Shown here: positions 16,847 to 25,783 of the stretch, in pieces
How positions within the stretch are numbered: position 1 is the stretch's first letter
How the letters are laid out: each line of letters begins with the position of its first letter
Assembly (NCBI GenBank): GCA_963665045.2
Contig: CAXXJQ010000003.1
Span: 372,001 to 436,000, forward strand
Source: JAFGRU01 sp016934985
GTDB taxonomy: Bacteria > Desulfobacterota > Desulfuromonadia > Desulfuromonadales > JAAYDE01
DNA length: 64,000 nt
Direction of reading: 5' to 3'
The notes under the pieces: generated by a model
Databases searched by the model: none
Seen by the model: only the letters and a program-made list of their open reading frames with translations
Told to the model about the DNA's origin: nothing
Program-made: the position numbers and the translations under genes

Positions 16847-18214
16847 TCAGTTTTCAAATATCTTGTCGAGAATTTCCTGGACGTGGCGGACCCCCGTCAG
16901 TTCAATGTGGCAGGAAGTCTGAAGGTTTTTGAGGTTGCTTTCCGGCAGAAAACAGCGCTTGAAGCCCAAGCGCTGTGCCTCTTTCACACGAATATCAGGG
17001 CGGGCGACGGCCCGCACTTCACCGGTCAGGCCGACTTCTCCAAAGATAACCGTTTGCGCCAGGATCGGTTTGTTGAGATGACTGGAAGCGAGAGCGGTAA
17101 TGACCCCCAGGTCAACCGCCGGCTCATCCAGGCGGACGCCTCCCGCGACGTTGAAAAAGATGTCCTGCCCCATGAGGGGAAGGCCGGCCTTTTTTTCCAG
17201 AACGGCGATAAGGAGCGACACCTTTTTATGGTCGATGCCGATGGTGGAGCGTTGCGGTGTGCCGAAAGAGGCGCTGGAAACCAGGGCCTGAAGTTCTACA
17301 AGAATCGGCCGCGATCCCTCCAGGGATGGGACGACCACGCTGCCGGCGCTTTTTTCGGGGCGTTCTTCGAGAAAAATCTCGGAAGGGTTGAGAATCTCCC
17401 GCAGGCCCTCTTCTCCCATTTCGAACACTCCGATCTCATTGGTGGACCCGAAACGGTTTTTTACTGTACGCAGAATGCGGTAAGGGTAGGAGGGGTCCCC
17501 TTCGAAATAGAGGACGGTGTCGACCATGTGCTCCAGCATGCGCGGTCCGGCAATGGCGCCGTCCTTGGTGACATGTCCGACGATACAGGTGCTGACTCCT
17601 TCGCCCTTGGCCAGCTGCATGAGACGGCCACCGCACTCCCTGACTTGGCTGACGCTGCCCGGCGCGGATTCGAGTTCCTCGGAAAAAATGGTTTGGATAG
17701 AGTCGATGACCAGGAAGGCGGGTTTGAACCTCCGGACATGATCAAGGATTTTTTCCAGGGAGGTTTCTGCGATGAGAAAGAGGGCTTCCGAAGATGCCTT
17801 GAGGCGGTCGGCCCGCAACTTGACCTGGTGGGGTGACTCTTCGGCCGTGACGTAGAGTGTTTTGCGGCTGCTTCCGAGATGGCTCATGCATTGGAGCAGA
17901 AGGGTCGACTTGCCGATGCCGGGATCGCCTCCGATCAGAGTCAGAGAGCCTGTGACAAAGCCGCCGCCCAGGACCCGGTCCAACTCAGACATACCGCTTG
18001 AATATCGCACCTCCTTGGGGGCGTCGAAATCGCTGAGATGCTGAATTTGGCTAGTGGTTGTCACAGCGGGAGAGCGAGCGGCCGTTTGATGATGAACCTC
18101 TTCAGCCAAAGTGTTCCACTGTTGGCAGTCCGGGCATTTCCCCAGCCATTTCGGGCTCTGATAACCGCAGGATTGACAGGCAAAAATGGTTTTTGGTTTT
18201 GATTTTCCGGCCAT
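16847..18214 (-). CDS. radA: DNA repair protein RadA
   Basis: A 455-residue RadA (Sms) protein that processes branched recombination intermediates and drives branch migration. It has the N-terminal zinc finger (CQSC at 13-16 and CPDC at 27-30), the RecA-like ATPase with Walker A GGDPGIGKST, the diagnostic KNRFG motif and a C-terminal Lon-protease-like domain. Length matches the family. The upstream region is shared divergently with glcD. Confidence 0.96.
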   Translation of the reverse strand: MAGKSKPKTIFACQSCGYQSPKWLGKCPDCQQWNTLAEEVHHQTAARSPAVTTTSQIQHLSDFDAPKEVRYSSGMSELDRVLGGGFVTGSLTLIGGDPGIGKSTLLLQCMSHLGSSRKTLYVTAEESPHQVKLRADRLKASSEALFLIAETSLEKILDHVRRFKPAFLVIDSIQTIFSEELESAPGSVSQVRECGGRLMQLAKGEGVSTCIVGHVTKDGAIAGPRMLEHMVDTVLYFEGDPSYPYRILRTVKNRFGSTNEIGVFEMGEEGLREILNPSEIFLEERPEKSAGSVVVPSLEGSRPILVELQALVSSASFGTPQRSTIGIDHKKVSLLIAVLEKKAGLPLMGQDIFFNVAGGVRLDEPAVDLGVITALASSHLNKPILAQTVIFGEVGLTGEVRAVARPDIRVKEAQRLGFKRCFLPESNLKNLQTSCHIELTGVRHVQEILDKIFEN

Positions 18215-18518
18215 GCGATTTTATCCGGGGAAATATATTCTCCCACTAAAAAACATTTATCTCACCGGGATTTTATGATATTTTCACATTCTTTTTTTCG
18301 GAATAACCGTTTGATGAAAACGGTTATTCTTTATTGCCTTGAGGCAAAAAAGAAACTACTATAGACAAAATAACCAGAAAAGTCATCTTTAAATGACGGG
18401 ATGCCAAAGCGACCATGTGAAAGGATGATCAGTTAGCATTGCCCGCTTTCGGTATTTCCCTCAACTTTAAAAAGAGGGGAATTCGTCTGTGGGATTTTAT
18501 TTGTAAGGAACCAAGTAT
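18215..18518. other. Intergenic region between radA and glcD with a hairpin
   Basis: About 300 bases without a supportable gene, between divergent radA and glcD. It contains a 12-base inverted repeat at 18301-18329 (GAATAACCGTTT / AAACGGTTATTC, loop of five) and a smaller palindrome TTGCCTTGAGGCAA at 18333-18346. No convincing terminator T tract or core promoter was pinned down; an operator for the downstream oxidase genes is possible. Confidence 0.5.
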
Positions 18519-19910
18519 ATGTTGGATAAAAAAATTATCAAAAGCCTTGAAAGTATTGTCGGACGGGAGAATGTTTCAACGGAAAAAGCCGACTTGGTCT
18601 GTTATTCCTTTGATGCCACCCAGCAGCGCTGTCTGGCCGAGGCCGTTGTTCATGCCCATTCGGCGGAAGAGGTCAGTCGTGTTCTGCAGTTGGCCAATGC
18701 CGAGAGATTTCCGGTTTATCCGCGGGGTGCGGGCAGCGGTTTTTCCGGAGGAAGCATTCCCACGGAGGGGGGCGTTGCCCTGGTTTTGCAGGGCATGGAT
18801 AAAATCCTGCGGATTGATGAAGAGAACATGGTTGCCGAAGTTGAGCCGGGTGTCGTGACCGAGACGTTTCAGGAGGCCGTGGAAGAAAAAGGGCTTTTTT
18901 ATCCTCCCGATCCGGCATCTTTGAAATTCAGCACCCTAGGCGGCAATGTGGCCGAGTGCGCCGGGGGGCCGCGCTGTGTCAAATACGGGGTAACCAGGGA
19001 CTATATCCTGGGTCTTGAGGTGGTCACGCCCACGGGAGATATCATCCGCACCGGCGGGCAGACCATGAAAGGGGTTGTCGGTTACGATCTCACCCGCCTC
19101 ATGGTTGGCAGCGAAGGAACCCTTGGGGTTATCACCAAAATTATTATTAAGTTGATTCCTCTGCCGCCTGCAAAAAAGACCATGCTGGTCATTTTCGATT
19201 CTATCCGTGGGGCGAGTAAGGCCGTCTCGCAGATCATCCTTGGCAAGATTATTCCCACGACTCTGGAATTTATGGATTCCACAAGCATCGACGTGGTTCG
19301 CAACGCCACGGATGTGGTTATCCCCGAGGAGGCCAAAGCGATTCTGGTGATAGAGGTTGATGGCGAGGAAGAACTGCTCGAAAAACAGGCTGCGCGCATT
19401 CTTGAGATTGTCACACCCTTCGGTGTGGTCGAAACCCGGGTGGCGCGTGATCAGGCTGAGGCCGAGGATATCTGGAAACTGCGGCGCAGTATTTCGCCGA
19501 GCCTGCGTCAGGTCAACCCCAACAAGTTTAACGAGGACATCTGTGTACCCCGGAGCAAGATCCCCGACATGATCCTGGAACTGGAAAGGATTTCCAAAGA
19601 GGTGGCGGTGCCGATCATCAACTTCGGTCATGCCGGCGACGGCAATATCCATGTCAATGTCATGGTCGACTGTTCGGTTCCTGGTGAAGAGGAAAAGGTT
19701 GACCGGGCTTTGGAGGAGATTTTCAAGGCGACCCTGGCTCTGGGCGGAACCCTCAGTGGAGAGCATGGCATCGGTATTACCAAGGCGCCGTTTCTAGGTA
19801 TGGAACTTAATAATCCGACAATCAAGTACATGCAGACCATCAAAAAGGCCTTGGACCCCAACAATATTTTGAACCCCGGCAAGATATTCTCTGCCTCGGG
19901 TCAGGTGTGA
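18519..19910 (+). CDS. glcD: FAD-linked oxidase, glycolate/D-lactate dehydrogenase catalytic subunit GlcD-like
   Basis: A 463-residue flavoprotein of the VAO/PCMH family. FAD binding is seen at RGAGSGFSGGSIPTEGG and at GGNVAECAGGPRCVKYGVTRD, and the C-terminal cap contains NFGHAGDGNIHVN and SGEHGIG, the latter pair typical of GlcD and D-lactate dehydrogenases. Substrate choice (glycolate, D-lactate or another 2-hydroxyacid) is not fixed by sequence. ATG 18519 has AAGGAA eight bases upstream. The stop overlaps the start of the Fe-S subunit gene, so electrons probably pass from FAD to that subunit and on to the quinone pool. Confidence 0.92.
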   Translation: MLDKKIIKSLESIVGRENVSTEKADLVCYSFDATQQRCLAEAVVHAHSAEEVSRVLQLANAERFPVYPRGAGSGFSGGSIPTEGGVALVLQGMDKILRIDEENMVAEVEPGVVTETFQEAVEEKGLFYPPDPASLKFSTLGGNVAECAGGPRCVKYGVTRDYILGLEVVTPTGDIIRTGGQTMKGVVGYDLTRLMVGSEGTLGVITKIIIKLIPLPPAKKTMLVIFDSIRGASKAVSQIILGKIIPTTLEFMDSTSIDVVRNATDVVIPEEAKAILVIEVDGEEELLEKQAARILEIVTPFGVVETRVARDQAEAEDIWKLRRSISPSLRQVNPNKFNEDICVPRSKIPDMILELERISKEVAVPIINFGHAGDGNIHVNVMVDCSVPGEEEKVDRALEEIFKATLALGGTLSGEHGIGITKAPFLGMELNNPTIKYMQTIKKALDPNNILNPGKIFSASGQV

Positions 19911-21202
19911 AAAGCAACATGAAAGAGCTGAAAAAACAACCGGAACTCAAGGACTACGCCGACGACATCAAGCAGTGTGTCAAGTGCGGGACCTGCCATG
20001 CATATTGTCCGATTTTCGACCAGGAAAAACGGGAACCTATGGTGGCACGAGGCAAGGTTACCCTGGCGCAGACTCTTCTCAACGGCGAGGTGGAAATCGA
20101 CAAACGTTTCATGGAGAACATTTCCAAGTGCCTTCTCTGTGGTACCTGCGCTGACAAGTGCCCCAATCTGGTGCCGGTCGATGAAATTGTCATGGCTTCA
20201 AGGCGCGAAATTGCCAAGCGCAAGGGGCTGACACTGTTCGGCACGGGTCTGTCCACTACTCTGAAAAGCCCGGCTTTGATGAAGCTCATGCTGTGGCTGG
20301 GGAAAACCTTCTCGTGGCTGGTTTTCCGCAAGGTGCCCAAAAAAAGCGGTTTGCGTCTGCGTTTTCCCGCGCCCTATATCAAACGCGACCGGACCATCCC
20401 CAAAATCGCCCCCAATTCATTTCGGGATCAGCATCCCGAATTCATCCCCGGGGATAAGGACAAGCCCCAAGTCGTGTTTTTCACTGGTTGCATGGTCAAT
20501 TTCATGTATCCCCATATCGGCGATGCCGCCATCCGGGCGCTGAAGTTCCTGGGGATAAATATCCACATTCCCAAGGAGCAGGGCTGCTGCGGGGTCCCGG
20601 CCCTGTCCTCCGGGGACGGTGCTACCGTGGATGAGCTGACACGGCGCAATTTCAATGCTCTGGCCGGGATCGAGGCGGATTATATTGTTACCGCCTGTGC
20701 CTCCTGCAATGCCGGGTTGCGCGGCAATCTCAAAAAAACCGGTGAGGAAGGGGAGGTTCTGGCTGCCAAGGTAATTGATATCCATCGCTTCCTGGTTGAC
20801 CAGGGACTAGGCGGGAAGCTGGCTGAACTTCCACCGGCTGAGGACAAAGTCAGGGTCACCTATCACGATCCCTGTCACCTTCGCAACCAGGGCATAACCC
20901 GCGAGCCGCGCGCCATTCTTCATGCTCTTCCTGCCGTCGAATTTGTCGAGATGAAAAATGCCGATCAATGCTGTGGCCTGGGGGGGACCTTTTCCGTTTA
21001 TCACTACGGCATGAGTCAGAAAATTGGGGCGAAAAAGGCGGCTGCAATTGCCCAAACCGATGCCCGCCTTGTGGCTACGGCCTGTCCGGGTTGCATGATG
21101 CAGCTCCTCGATTCCATCAATCATGCCGGACAGGATCAACAGGTATGTCACGTTCTCGAACTGCTGGCATCCGAACTGGAAAAGCTGGACACCGGCAAAT
21201 AA
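19907..21202 (+). CDS. glcF: Fe-S oxidoreductase subunit GlcF-like
   Basis: A 431-residue partner of GlcD. Two ferredoxin-type 4Fe-4S motifs (CVKCGTCHAYCP and CLLCGTCADKCP) are followed by two CCG domains (CCGVPALSSG and CCGLGGTFSV, with TACASCNAGLRG and ATACPGCMMQ), as in GlcF, LldE and heterodisulfide-reductase-like subunits. The GTG at 19907 overlaps the glcD stop by four bases (GTGA); ATG 19919, with AGGTG upstream, is an equally possible start. It likely carries electrons from the 2-hydroxyacid oxidase to a membrane acceptor. Confidence 0.9.
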   Translation: MKSNMKELKKQPELKDYADDIKQCVKCGTCHAYCPIFDQEKREPMVARGKVTLAQTLLNGEVEIDKRFMENISKCLLCGTCADKCPNLVPVDEIVMASRREIAKRKGLTLFGTGLSTTLKSPALMKLMLWLGKTFSWLVFRKVPKKSGLRLRFPAPYIKRDRTIPKIAPNSFRDQHPEFIPGDKDKPQVVFFTGCMVNFMYPHIGDAAIRALKFLGINIHIPKEQGCCGVPALSSGDGATVDELTRRNFNALAGIEADYIVTACASCNAGLRGNLKKTGEEGEVLAAKVIDIHRFLVDQGLGGKLAELPPAEDKVRVTYHDPCHLRNQGITREPRAILHALPAVEFVEMKNADQCCGLGGTFSVYHYGMSQKIGAKKAAAIAQTDARLVATACPGCMMQLLDSINHAGQDQQVCHVLELLASELEKLDTGK

Positions 21203-21236
21203 TAAACCGGTAAACTAATTATCCGGAGAGGTTGAC

Positions 21237-22214
21237 ATGAGCAGGGGCCTGGGACTTTTTTCAGGGGGTCTGGACAGTATTTTAGCAGCATTAACTTTGC
21301 GTCGGCAGGGCGTGGAAGTCTGGGGTGTCACCTTCGTGACCCCCTTTTTCGGTGCTGAAAAGGCACGCAAGGCTTTGATCCTTCTCGATATTCCCATCGT
21401 TGTCCGGGATATAGGGCCGGTTCATCTGGAGATGGTGAAAAAACCCCGTTACGGCTATGGGAAGAACATGAACCCCTGCATTGACTGTCACGCCATGATG
21501 TTTCGCCTGGCCGGTGAGATAATGCGGGAAAGGGGTTTTGACTTCCTCTTTTCAGGGGAGGTCCTGGGCCAGCGTCCCATGAGCCAGAATTTGAGTTCCT
21601 TGCGGGCGGTTGCCAATGCCTCCGGCGTTGGTGAGTACATTCTTCGCCCTTTGAGCGCCAGATTGCTCTCTGTGACTCCCATGGAAGAGAACGGATTAGT
21701 TGATCGAGAGAGGCTTTTCGACATTCAGGGCCGAACCAGGAGACGGCAGGAGGAGTTGGCCAGGGAATGGGGGGTGAGCGAATACCCCTCCCCCGGAGGT
21801 GGATGCCTTCTTACGGAAACGGGTTTTTCCAACCGGCTGCGGGATTTGCTGGAATATAGCGGGGATGCCACCGTGGAGGATGTGGAATTGCTTAAAGTTG
21901 GCAGGCAGTTTCGCCTTTCCCCGCTGGTAAGGTTGGTGGTCGGTCGCAACCAATCCAATAATGAGGAAATAAAAAAATTTGTAAGACCGGAGGATTATCT
22001 GATTCAGGCGGCCGAATTTCCCGGTCCACTTGGGCTTTTACGTGGACAGCCCGGCGACAAGGATATGGAAATGGCGGCGGCTTTGGTCGCAGGCTATGGC
22101 AAAGGAAGGGATCGGGATGAGGTCCTGATGGCCATTCGCAGGGATGAGGACTACCGCACGTTGGCCGTTGCTCCTGCATCCAGGGAGGAGATGAAAAACC
22201 GCCTGATTGTCTGA
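21237..22214 (+). CDS. PP-loop ATPase, tRNA-thiolation-like (MnmA/ThiI-related)
   Basis: A 325-residue protein beginning with the PP-loop SGGLDS (residues 9-14), which binds ATP for adenylation. Cysteine pairs in NPCIDCH and SPGGGCLL stand where MnmA/ThiI-type enzymes carry catalytic cysteines, so a sulphur-transfer reaction on tRNA or another substrate is plausible. It lacks the full-length MnmA architecture and has an extra C-terminal part with ...VRLVVGRNQSNNEEI. I cannot state the modified base. It follows glcF by 34 bases with GGAGAGG upstream of ATG, and ends before a terminator shared with groEL. Confidence 0.75.
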   Translation: MSRGLGLFSGGLDSILAALTLRRQGVEVWGVTFVTPFFGAEKARKALILLDIPIVVRDIGPVHLEMVKKPRYGYGKNMNPCIDCHAMMFRLAGEIMRERGFDFLFSGEVLGQRPMSQNLSSLRAVANASGVGEYILRPLSARLLSVTPMEENGLVDRERLFDIQGRTRRRQEELAREWGVSEYPSPGGGCLLTETGFSNRLRDLLEYSGDATVEDVELLKVGRQFRLSPLVRLVVGRNQSNNEEIKKFVRPEDYLIQAAEFPGPLGLLRGQPGDKDMEMAAALVAGYGKGRDRDEVLMAIRRDEDYRTLAVAPASREEMKNRLIV

Positions 22215-22251
22215 GTATTGGTTTTTCGTTTTTCCTTCCAAATAGGAATGA

Positions 22252-22288
22252 AAAAAGCTCCCCGGTGTTTAACCGGAGAGCTTTTTTT
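22252..22288. terminator. Bidirectional rho-independent terminator between PP-loop gene and groEL
   Basis: A hairpin (GCTCCCGGT pairing with ACCGGAGAGC, one bulge) is flanked by six A and seven T residues, so it can end both the plus-strand PP-loop transcript and the minus-strand groESL transcript. Confidence 0.87.
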
Positions 22289-22314
22289 GTCTTTTGACAT
22301 CAGCGCGGGAGGGC

Positions 22315-23961
22315 TTACATCATACCGCCCATGCCGCCCATACCGCCCATGCCGCCCATGCCGCCAGGCATGCCGCCGCCATCATCGCTCTTCGGTTTGT
22401 CAGCGATGGTGCATTCGGTGGTCAGCATCAGACCGGCTACGGACGCGGCGTTCTGAAGGGCGCTGCGCACGACCTTGGTCGGGTCGATAATACCTTCGTT
22501 GAGAAGGTCGCAGTATTCTTCAGTGGCTGCGTTGAAACCGAAGGAGCCTGTTTCGCCCATAACCTTGTTCACGATGATGGAACCTTCGACACCGCAGTTA
22601 GTGGCAATCTGACGAAGAGGTTCTTCCAGTGCCCGTTTTACGATCTTGACGCCGAATTGTTGTTCGCCGCCCAGTTCGATCTTTTCCAGGGCTTCGATGC
22701 AGCGCAGCAGAGAAACGCCGCCGCCGGGGACGATGCCTTCTTCAACTGCGGCACGGGTTGCATGCAGTGCATCTTCAACGCGGGCTTTCTTCTCTTTCAT
22801 TTCAGTTTCAGTAGCTGCGCCAACTTTGACAACCGCGACGCCGCCGACCAGCTTGGCCAGGCGTTCCTGGAGCTTTTCGCGGTCGTAGTCGCTCTTGGTG
22901 TCATCAATCTGGGCACGGATCTGCTTGACGCGACCGTCGATATCGACTTCGGAGCCGGCACCGTCGATGATGGTGGTGTTGTCTTTGTCAAGAACGATAC
23001 GTTTTGCGGAACCGAGCATATCAAGAGTGGCGTTTTCGAGCTTGAAGCCGAGTTCTTCGGAGATTACTTTACCGCCGGTCAGGATGGCAATGTCTTCGAG
23101 CATGGCCTTACGGCGATCGCCGAAACCGGGAGCCTTAACGGCGGCGACATTAACGGTGCCGCGCAGCTTGTTGACGACCAGCGTGGCCAGGGCTTCGCCA
23201 TCGACTTCCTCGGCGATGATCAGGAGGGGACGGCCCTGCTTGGCCAGCGGTTCGAGAATGGTAAGCAGGTCGCGCATGTTGCTGATCTTTTTGTCATGGA
23301 TGAGGATCGAGGCATCTTCCAGAATGGCTTCCATGCGATCCGGGTCGGTAACGAAATAGGGGGACAGGTAGCCACGATCAAACTGCATCCCTTCAACGGT
23401 ATCCAGGGTGGTTTCCATGGCTTTGGCTTCCTCGACAGTGATAACCCCTTCCTTGCCGACTTTTTCCATGGCCTGGGCGAGAATGTCGCCGATAGTTTTA
23501 TCGCTGTTGGCGGAAATGGTCCCGACCTGGGCGATCTCCTTGTGGTCCTTGATCGGCTTGGAGAGTTCTCTCAACTGGTTGACGGCAGCTTCAACCGCAG
23601 TATCGATGCCGCGCTTGATTTCCATGGGATTGTGACCAGCCGTGACCAGCTTAACGCCTTCGCGGTAAATGGCCTGGGCCAGGACGGTTGCGGTGGTGGT
23701 ACCGTCACCGGCGACGTCGGAGGTTTTGGAAGCAACTTCCTTAACCAACTGGGCGCCCATGTTTTCAAATTTATCTTCCAGTTCGATTTCTTTGGCGACG
23801 GTTACGCCGTCTTTGGTGATGACGGGGCCACCGAAAGATTTTTCGATTACAACATTGCGGCCTTTGGGGCCGAGAGTTGCTTTAACGGCTTCAGCCAGTT
23901 GGTTGACGCCGCTGAGAATTGCGCTACGGGCGTCCTGCCCGAATTTAATTTCTTTTGCCAT
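22315..23961 (-). CDS. groL: Chaperonin GroEL (60 kDa)
   Basis: The 548-residue Hsp60 subunit that forms the double-ring folding chamber. It matches the family end to end, from AKEIKFGQDAR to the flexible GGM-repeat tail (GGMPGGMGGMGGMGG). The ATP site residues are in GPKGRNVV and DGTTTATVLAQ. It lies 49 bases downstream of groES in the heat-shock operon. Confidence 0.98.
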   Translation of the reverse strand: MAKEIKFGQDARSAILSGVNQLAEAVKATLGPKGRNVVIEKSFGGPVITKDGVTVAKEIELEDKFENMGAQLVKEVASKTSDVAGDGTTTATVLAQAIYREGVKLVTAGHNPMEIKRGIDTAVEAAVNQLRELSKPIKDHKEIAQVGTISANSDKTIGDILAQAMEKVGKEGVITVEEAKAMETTLDTVEGMQFDRGYLSPYFVTDPDRMEAILEDASILIHDKKISNMRDLLTILEPLAKQGRPLLIIAEEVDGEALATLVVNKLRGTVNVAAVKAPGFGDRRKAMLEDIAILTGGKVISEELGFKLENATLDMLGSAKRIVLDKDNTTIIDGAGSEVDIDGRVKQIRAQIDDTKSDYDREKLQERLAKLVGGVAVVKVGAATETEMKEKKARVEDALHATRAAVEEGIVPGGGVSLLRCIEALEKIELGGEQQFGVKIVKRALEEPLRQIATNCGVEGSIIVNKVMGETGSFGFNAATEEYCDLLNEGIIDPTKVVRSALQNAASVAGLMLTTECTIADKPKSDDGGGMPGGMGGMGGMGGMGGMM

Positions 23962-24010
23962 TGTCTAATTTCCTCCTTATAAACAGGCTGTGTTTTTAAT
24001 AATCAGATTT

Positions 24011-24298
24011 TTATTCGACAACGCAAAGGATATCTTCTTCGCGCATGATCAGGTATTCCTTGCCGTCGAGCTTGATTTCCGAACCTGAGTATTTGGCGAA
24101 GAGAACCTTGTCACCCACCTTGACATCCATGGGAACGCATTTTCCATCAGGGAGTTTTTTCCCTTTGCCAACGGCAAGGATTTTTCCTGTCTGGGGCTTT
24201 TCTTTGGCGGTGTCGGGGATAATGAGCCCGCCGGCGGTTGTGGTTTCTCCCTCCACTCGTTCAACGATGATACGGTCCTGCAAAGGTCTTACGTTCAT
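24011..24298 (-). CDS. groS: Co-chaperonin GroES (10 kDa)
   Basis: The 95-residue lid of the chaperonin. The N-terminus NVRPLQDRIIVERVE and the mobile loop EGETTTAGGLIIPDTA, which binds GroEL, are typical. It is the first gene of the groESL operon, directly behind a CIRCE operator and a sigma-70-like promoter. Confidence 0.98.
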   Translation of the reverse strand: MNVRPLQDRIIVERVEGETTTAGGLIIPDTAKEKPQTGKILAVGKGKKLPDGKCVPMDVKVGDKVLFAKYSGSEIKLDGKEYLIMREEDILCVVE

Positions 24299-24356
24299 TG
24301 CAAATTGCTCCTTTCTGGTGATGAAAATATGAGTAATGACTTTGTTTGCAAAAGAA

Positions 24357-24383
24357 TTAGCACTCGACAGGGGTGAATGCTAA
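24357..24383. promoter_or_regulatory. CIRCE operator (HrcA site)
   Basis: TTAGCACTC, nine bases, GAATGCTAA. This matches the CIRCE consensus TTAGCACTC-N9-GAGTGCTAA with one mismatch in the second arm. It lies 59 bases upstream of the groES start, just after the predicted transcription start, so HrcA repression of groESL is expected. Confidence 0.95.
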
Positions 24384-24394
24384 CAACGGCACTT

Positions 24395-24422
24395 AATATA
24401 ATTAGGCCCTGCCGAATGTCAA
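24395..24422 (-). promoter_or_regulatory. Sigma-70-type promoter of groESL
   Basis: Read on the minus strand, TTGACA (24422-24417) is followed after 16 bases by TATATT (24400-24395). The predicted start falls just before CIRCE, the usual geometry for HrcA control. Confidence 0.8.
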
Positions 24423-24605
24423 GGGTTTTTCAGAGGAAAAAAATAAAAAGAGAGTTTTCCCGAGCAGGTTTTTTCCCGGAGGACAAAACAGTTGAGATGA
24501 AAAGGGGAATACCGGATATCGAATTGACAAAAAAATACTTAAGGTGGTAATAGATTCATTTTACAGAATGATTACAAAAGCCGTTATTTTCGGGAAAGAG
24601 AAACT

Positions 24606-25682
24606 ATGAAAAAGAAACTGTTTATCCCCGGTCCTGTGGAAGTCACTGCCGATGTCCTGGAAGCCATGGCAACCCCGATGTTCGGGCATCGGACTAAGGA
24701 ATACGCAGATCTTCATGAGAAAGTGGCTTGTGGCCTTCAAAAGCTCCTTAATGCGGAAAGGCCGGTGTTCCTTTCTACTTCCAGCGCTTTCGGTGTGATG
24801 GAGGGGGCGGTACGCAATCTGGTGCAGAAGCGCTGTGCCTCTTTTGCCAACGGCGCGTTTTCGAAGAAATGGCATGATGTGACTCTGCGGTGCGGTATTG
24901 AGGCAGATCTGTTTGCCGTGGATTGGGGCCGGCCCATCACTCCGGAACTGGTGGATTCAGCCCTTGCCGGCGGCAAGTACGATGCTATGACCCTGGTTCA
25001 TAACGAGACCTCAACCGGGGTGATGTCGCCCCTGGAGGAGATTGCCGAGGTTATGAAGCGTTACCCAGAGGTTTCTTTTATCGTCGATACCGTTTCTTCC
25101 ATGAGTGCCGTGCCCATTGATGTTTCCGCCCAAGAGATTGATGTTTGTCTTGCCGGTGTCCAGAAAGCTTTCGGATTGCCCCCGGGATTGGCAGTCTTTG
25201 CCGTCTCCGAGAGAGCTTTGCGAAAAGCCGAAACCACACCGGGGCGCGGCTATTATTTTGATTTTGTCGAGTTTGAAAAAAACGCTGCCAAAAACAATAC
25301 CCCCAGCACACCCTGTATCAGTCAGATTTATGCTTTGGGTCATCAACTCGAAAAGATTTTTGTGGAAGGGCTTGAGAATCGCTATGAGCGTCACCGTCAA
25401 ATGGCGGAAGCAACCCGGGCATGGGTCCTGGCTCAGGGTTTTACCCTTTTCCCTGAAGAGGGTTTTTGCTCCATGACGCTGACCTGTGCCTGCAGCGACG
25501 GCCAAACCGATTTGGAAAAACTTAAGAAGTTGGCCGCAGAAAGAGGTTATGCCCTCGACAACGGTTATGGGAAGATCAAGAATGAGACCTTTCGCATAGC
25601 TCACATGGGTGATTTCACCATGGAGGATATGTGCGAATTGTTCAAGCTTCTGGAGGAATTGCTGCCTCAGGTTCGAGGCTGA
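24606..25682 (+). CDS. Class V PLP aminotransferase (serine/alanine-glyoxylate type)
   Basis: A 358-residue PLP enzyme of fold type I, class V. The N-terminus KKKLFIPGPVEVTADVLEAM and the segment MFGHRTKEY are typical of serine-pyruvate / alanine-glyoxylate / phosphoserine-like aminotransferases. The Schiff-base lysine lies in AGVQKAFGLPPG and the cofactor aspartate in FIVDTVSSM. Substrates cannot be assigned from sequence alone. It is transcribed alone, divergently from groESL and convergently with aguB. Confidence 0.88.
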   Translation: MKKKLFIPGPVEVTADVLEAMATPMFGHRTKEYADLHEKVACGLQKLLNAERPVFLSTSSAFGVMEGAVRNLVQKRCASFANGAFSKKWHDVTLRCGIEADLFAVDWGRPITPELVDSALAGGKYDAMTLVHNETSTGVMSPLEEIAEVMKRYPEVSFIVDTVSSMSAVPIDVSAQEIDVCLAGVQKAFGLPPGLAVFAVSERALRKAETTPGRGYYFDFVEFEKNAAKNNTPSTPCISQIYALGHQLEKIFVEGLENRYERHRQMAEATRAWVLAQGFTLFPEEGFCSMTLTCACSDGQTDLEKLKKLAAERGYALDNGYGKIKNETFRIAHMGDFTMEDMCELFKLLEELLPQVRG

Positions 25683-25783
25683 TGTCATGCAGGATATCTG
25701 GCTGAAGGCAGAAGACCGTCAGGTTAAACAAAAGAATCTTTAACCAGGTGGTTTTGTCTCTCCTTCAGCTGTTTTCCCTGTCT

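Noticed and set aside
16844..17836. 330-codon open frame antisense to radA
   Set aside because: RadA has all its motifs on the other strand. The antisense translation shows no recognisable domain.
22294..23982. 562-codon open frame antisense to groEL
   Set aside because: It is the mirror of a highly conserved gene with strong codon bias. The groEL protein matches its family end to end, so the antisense frame is a by-product.
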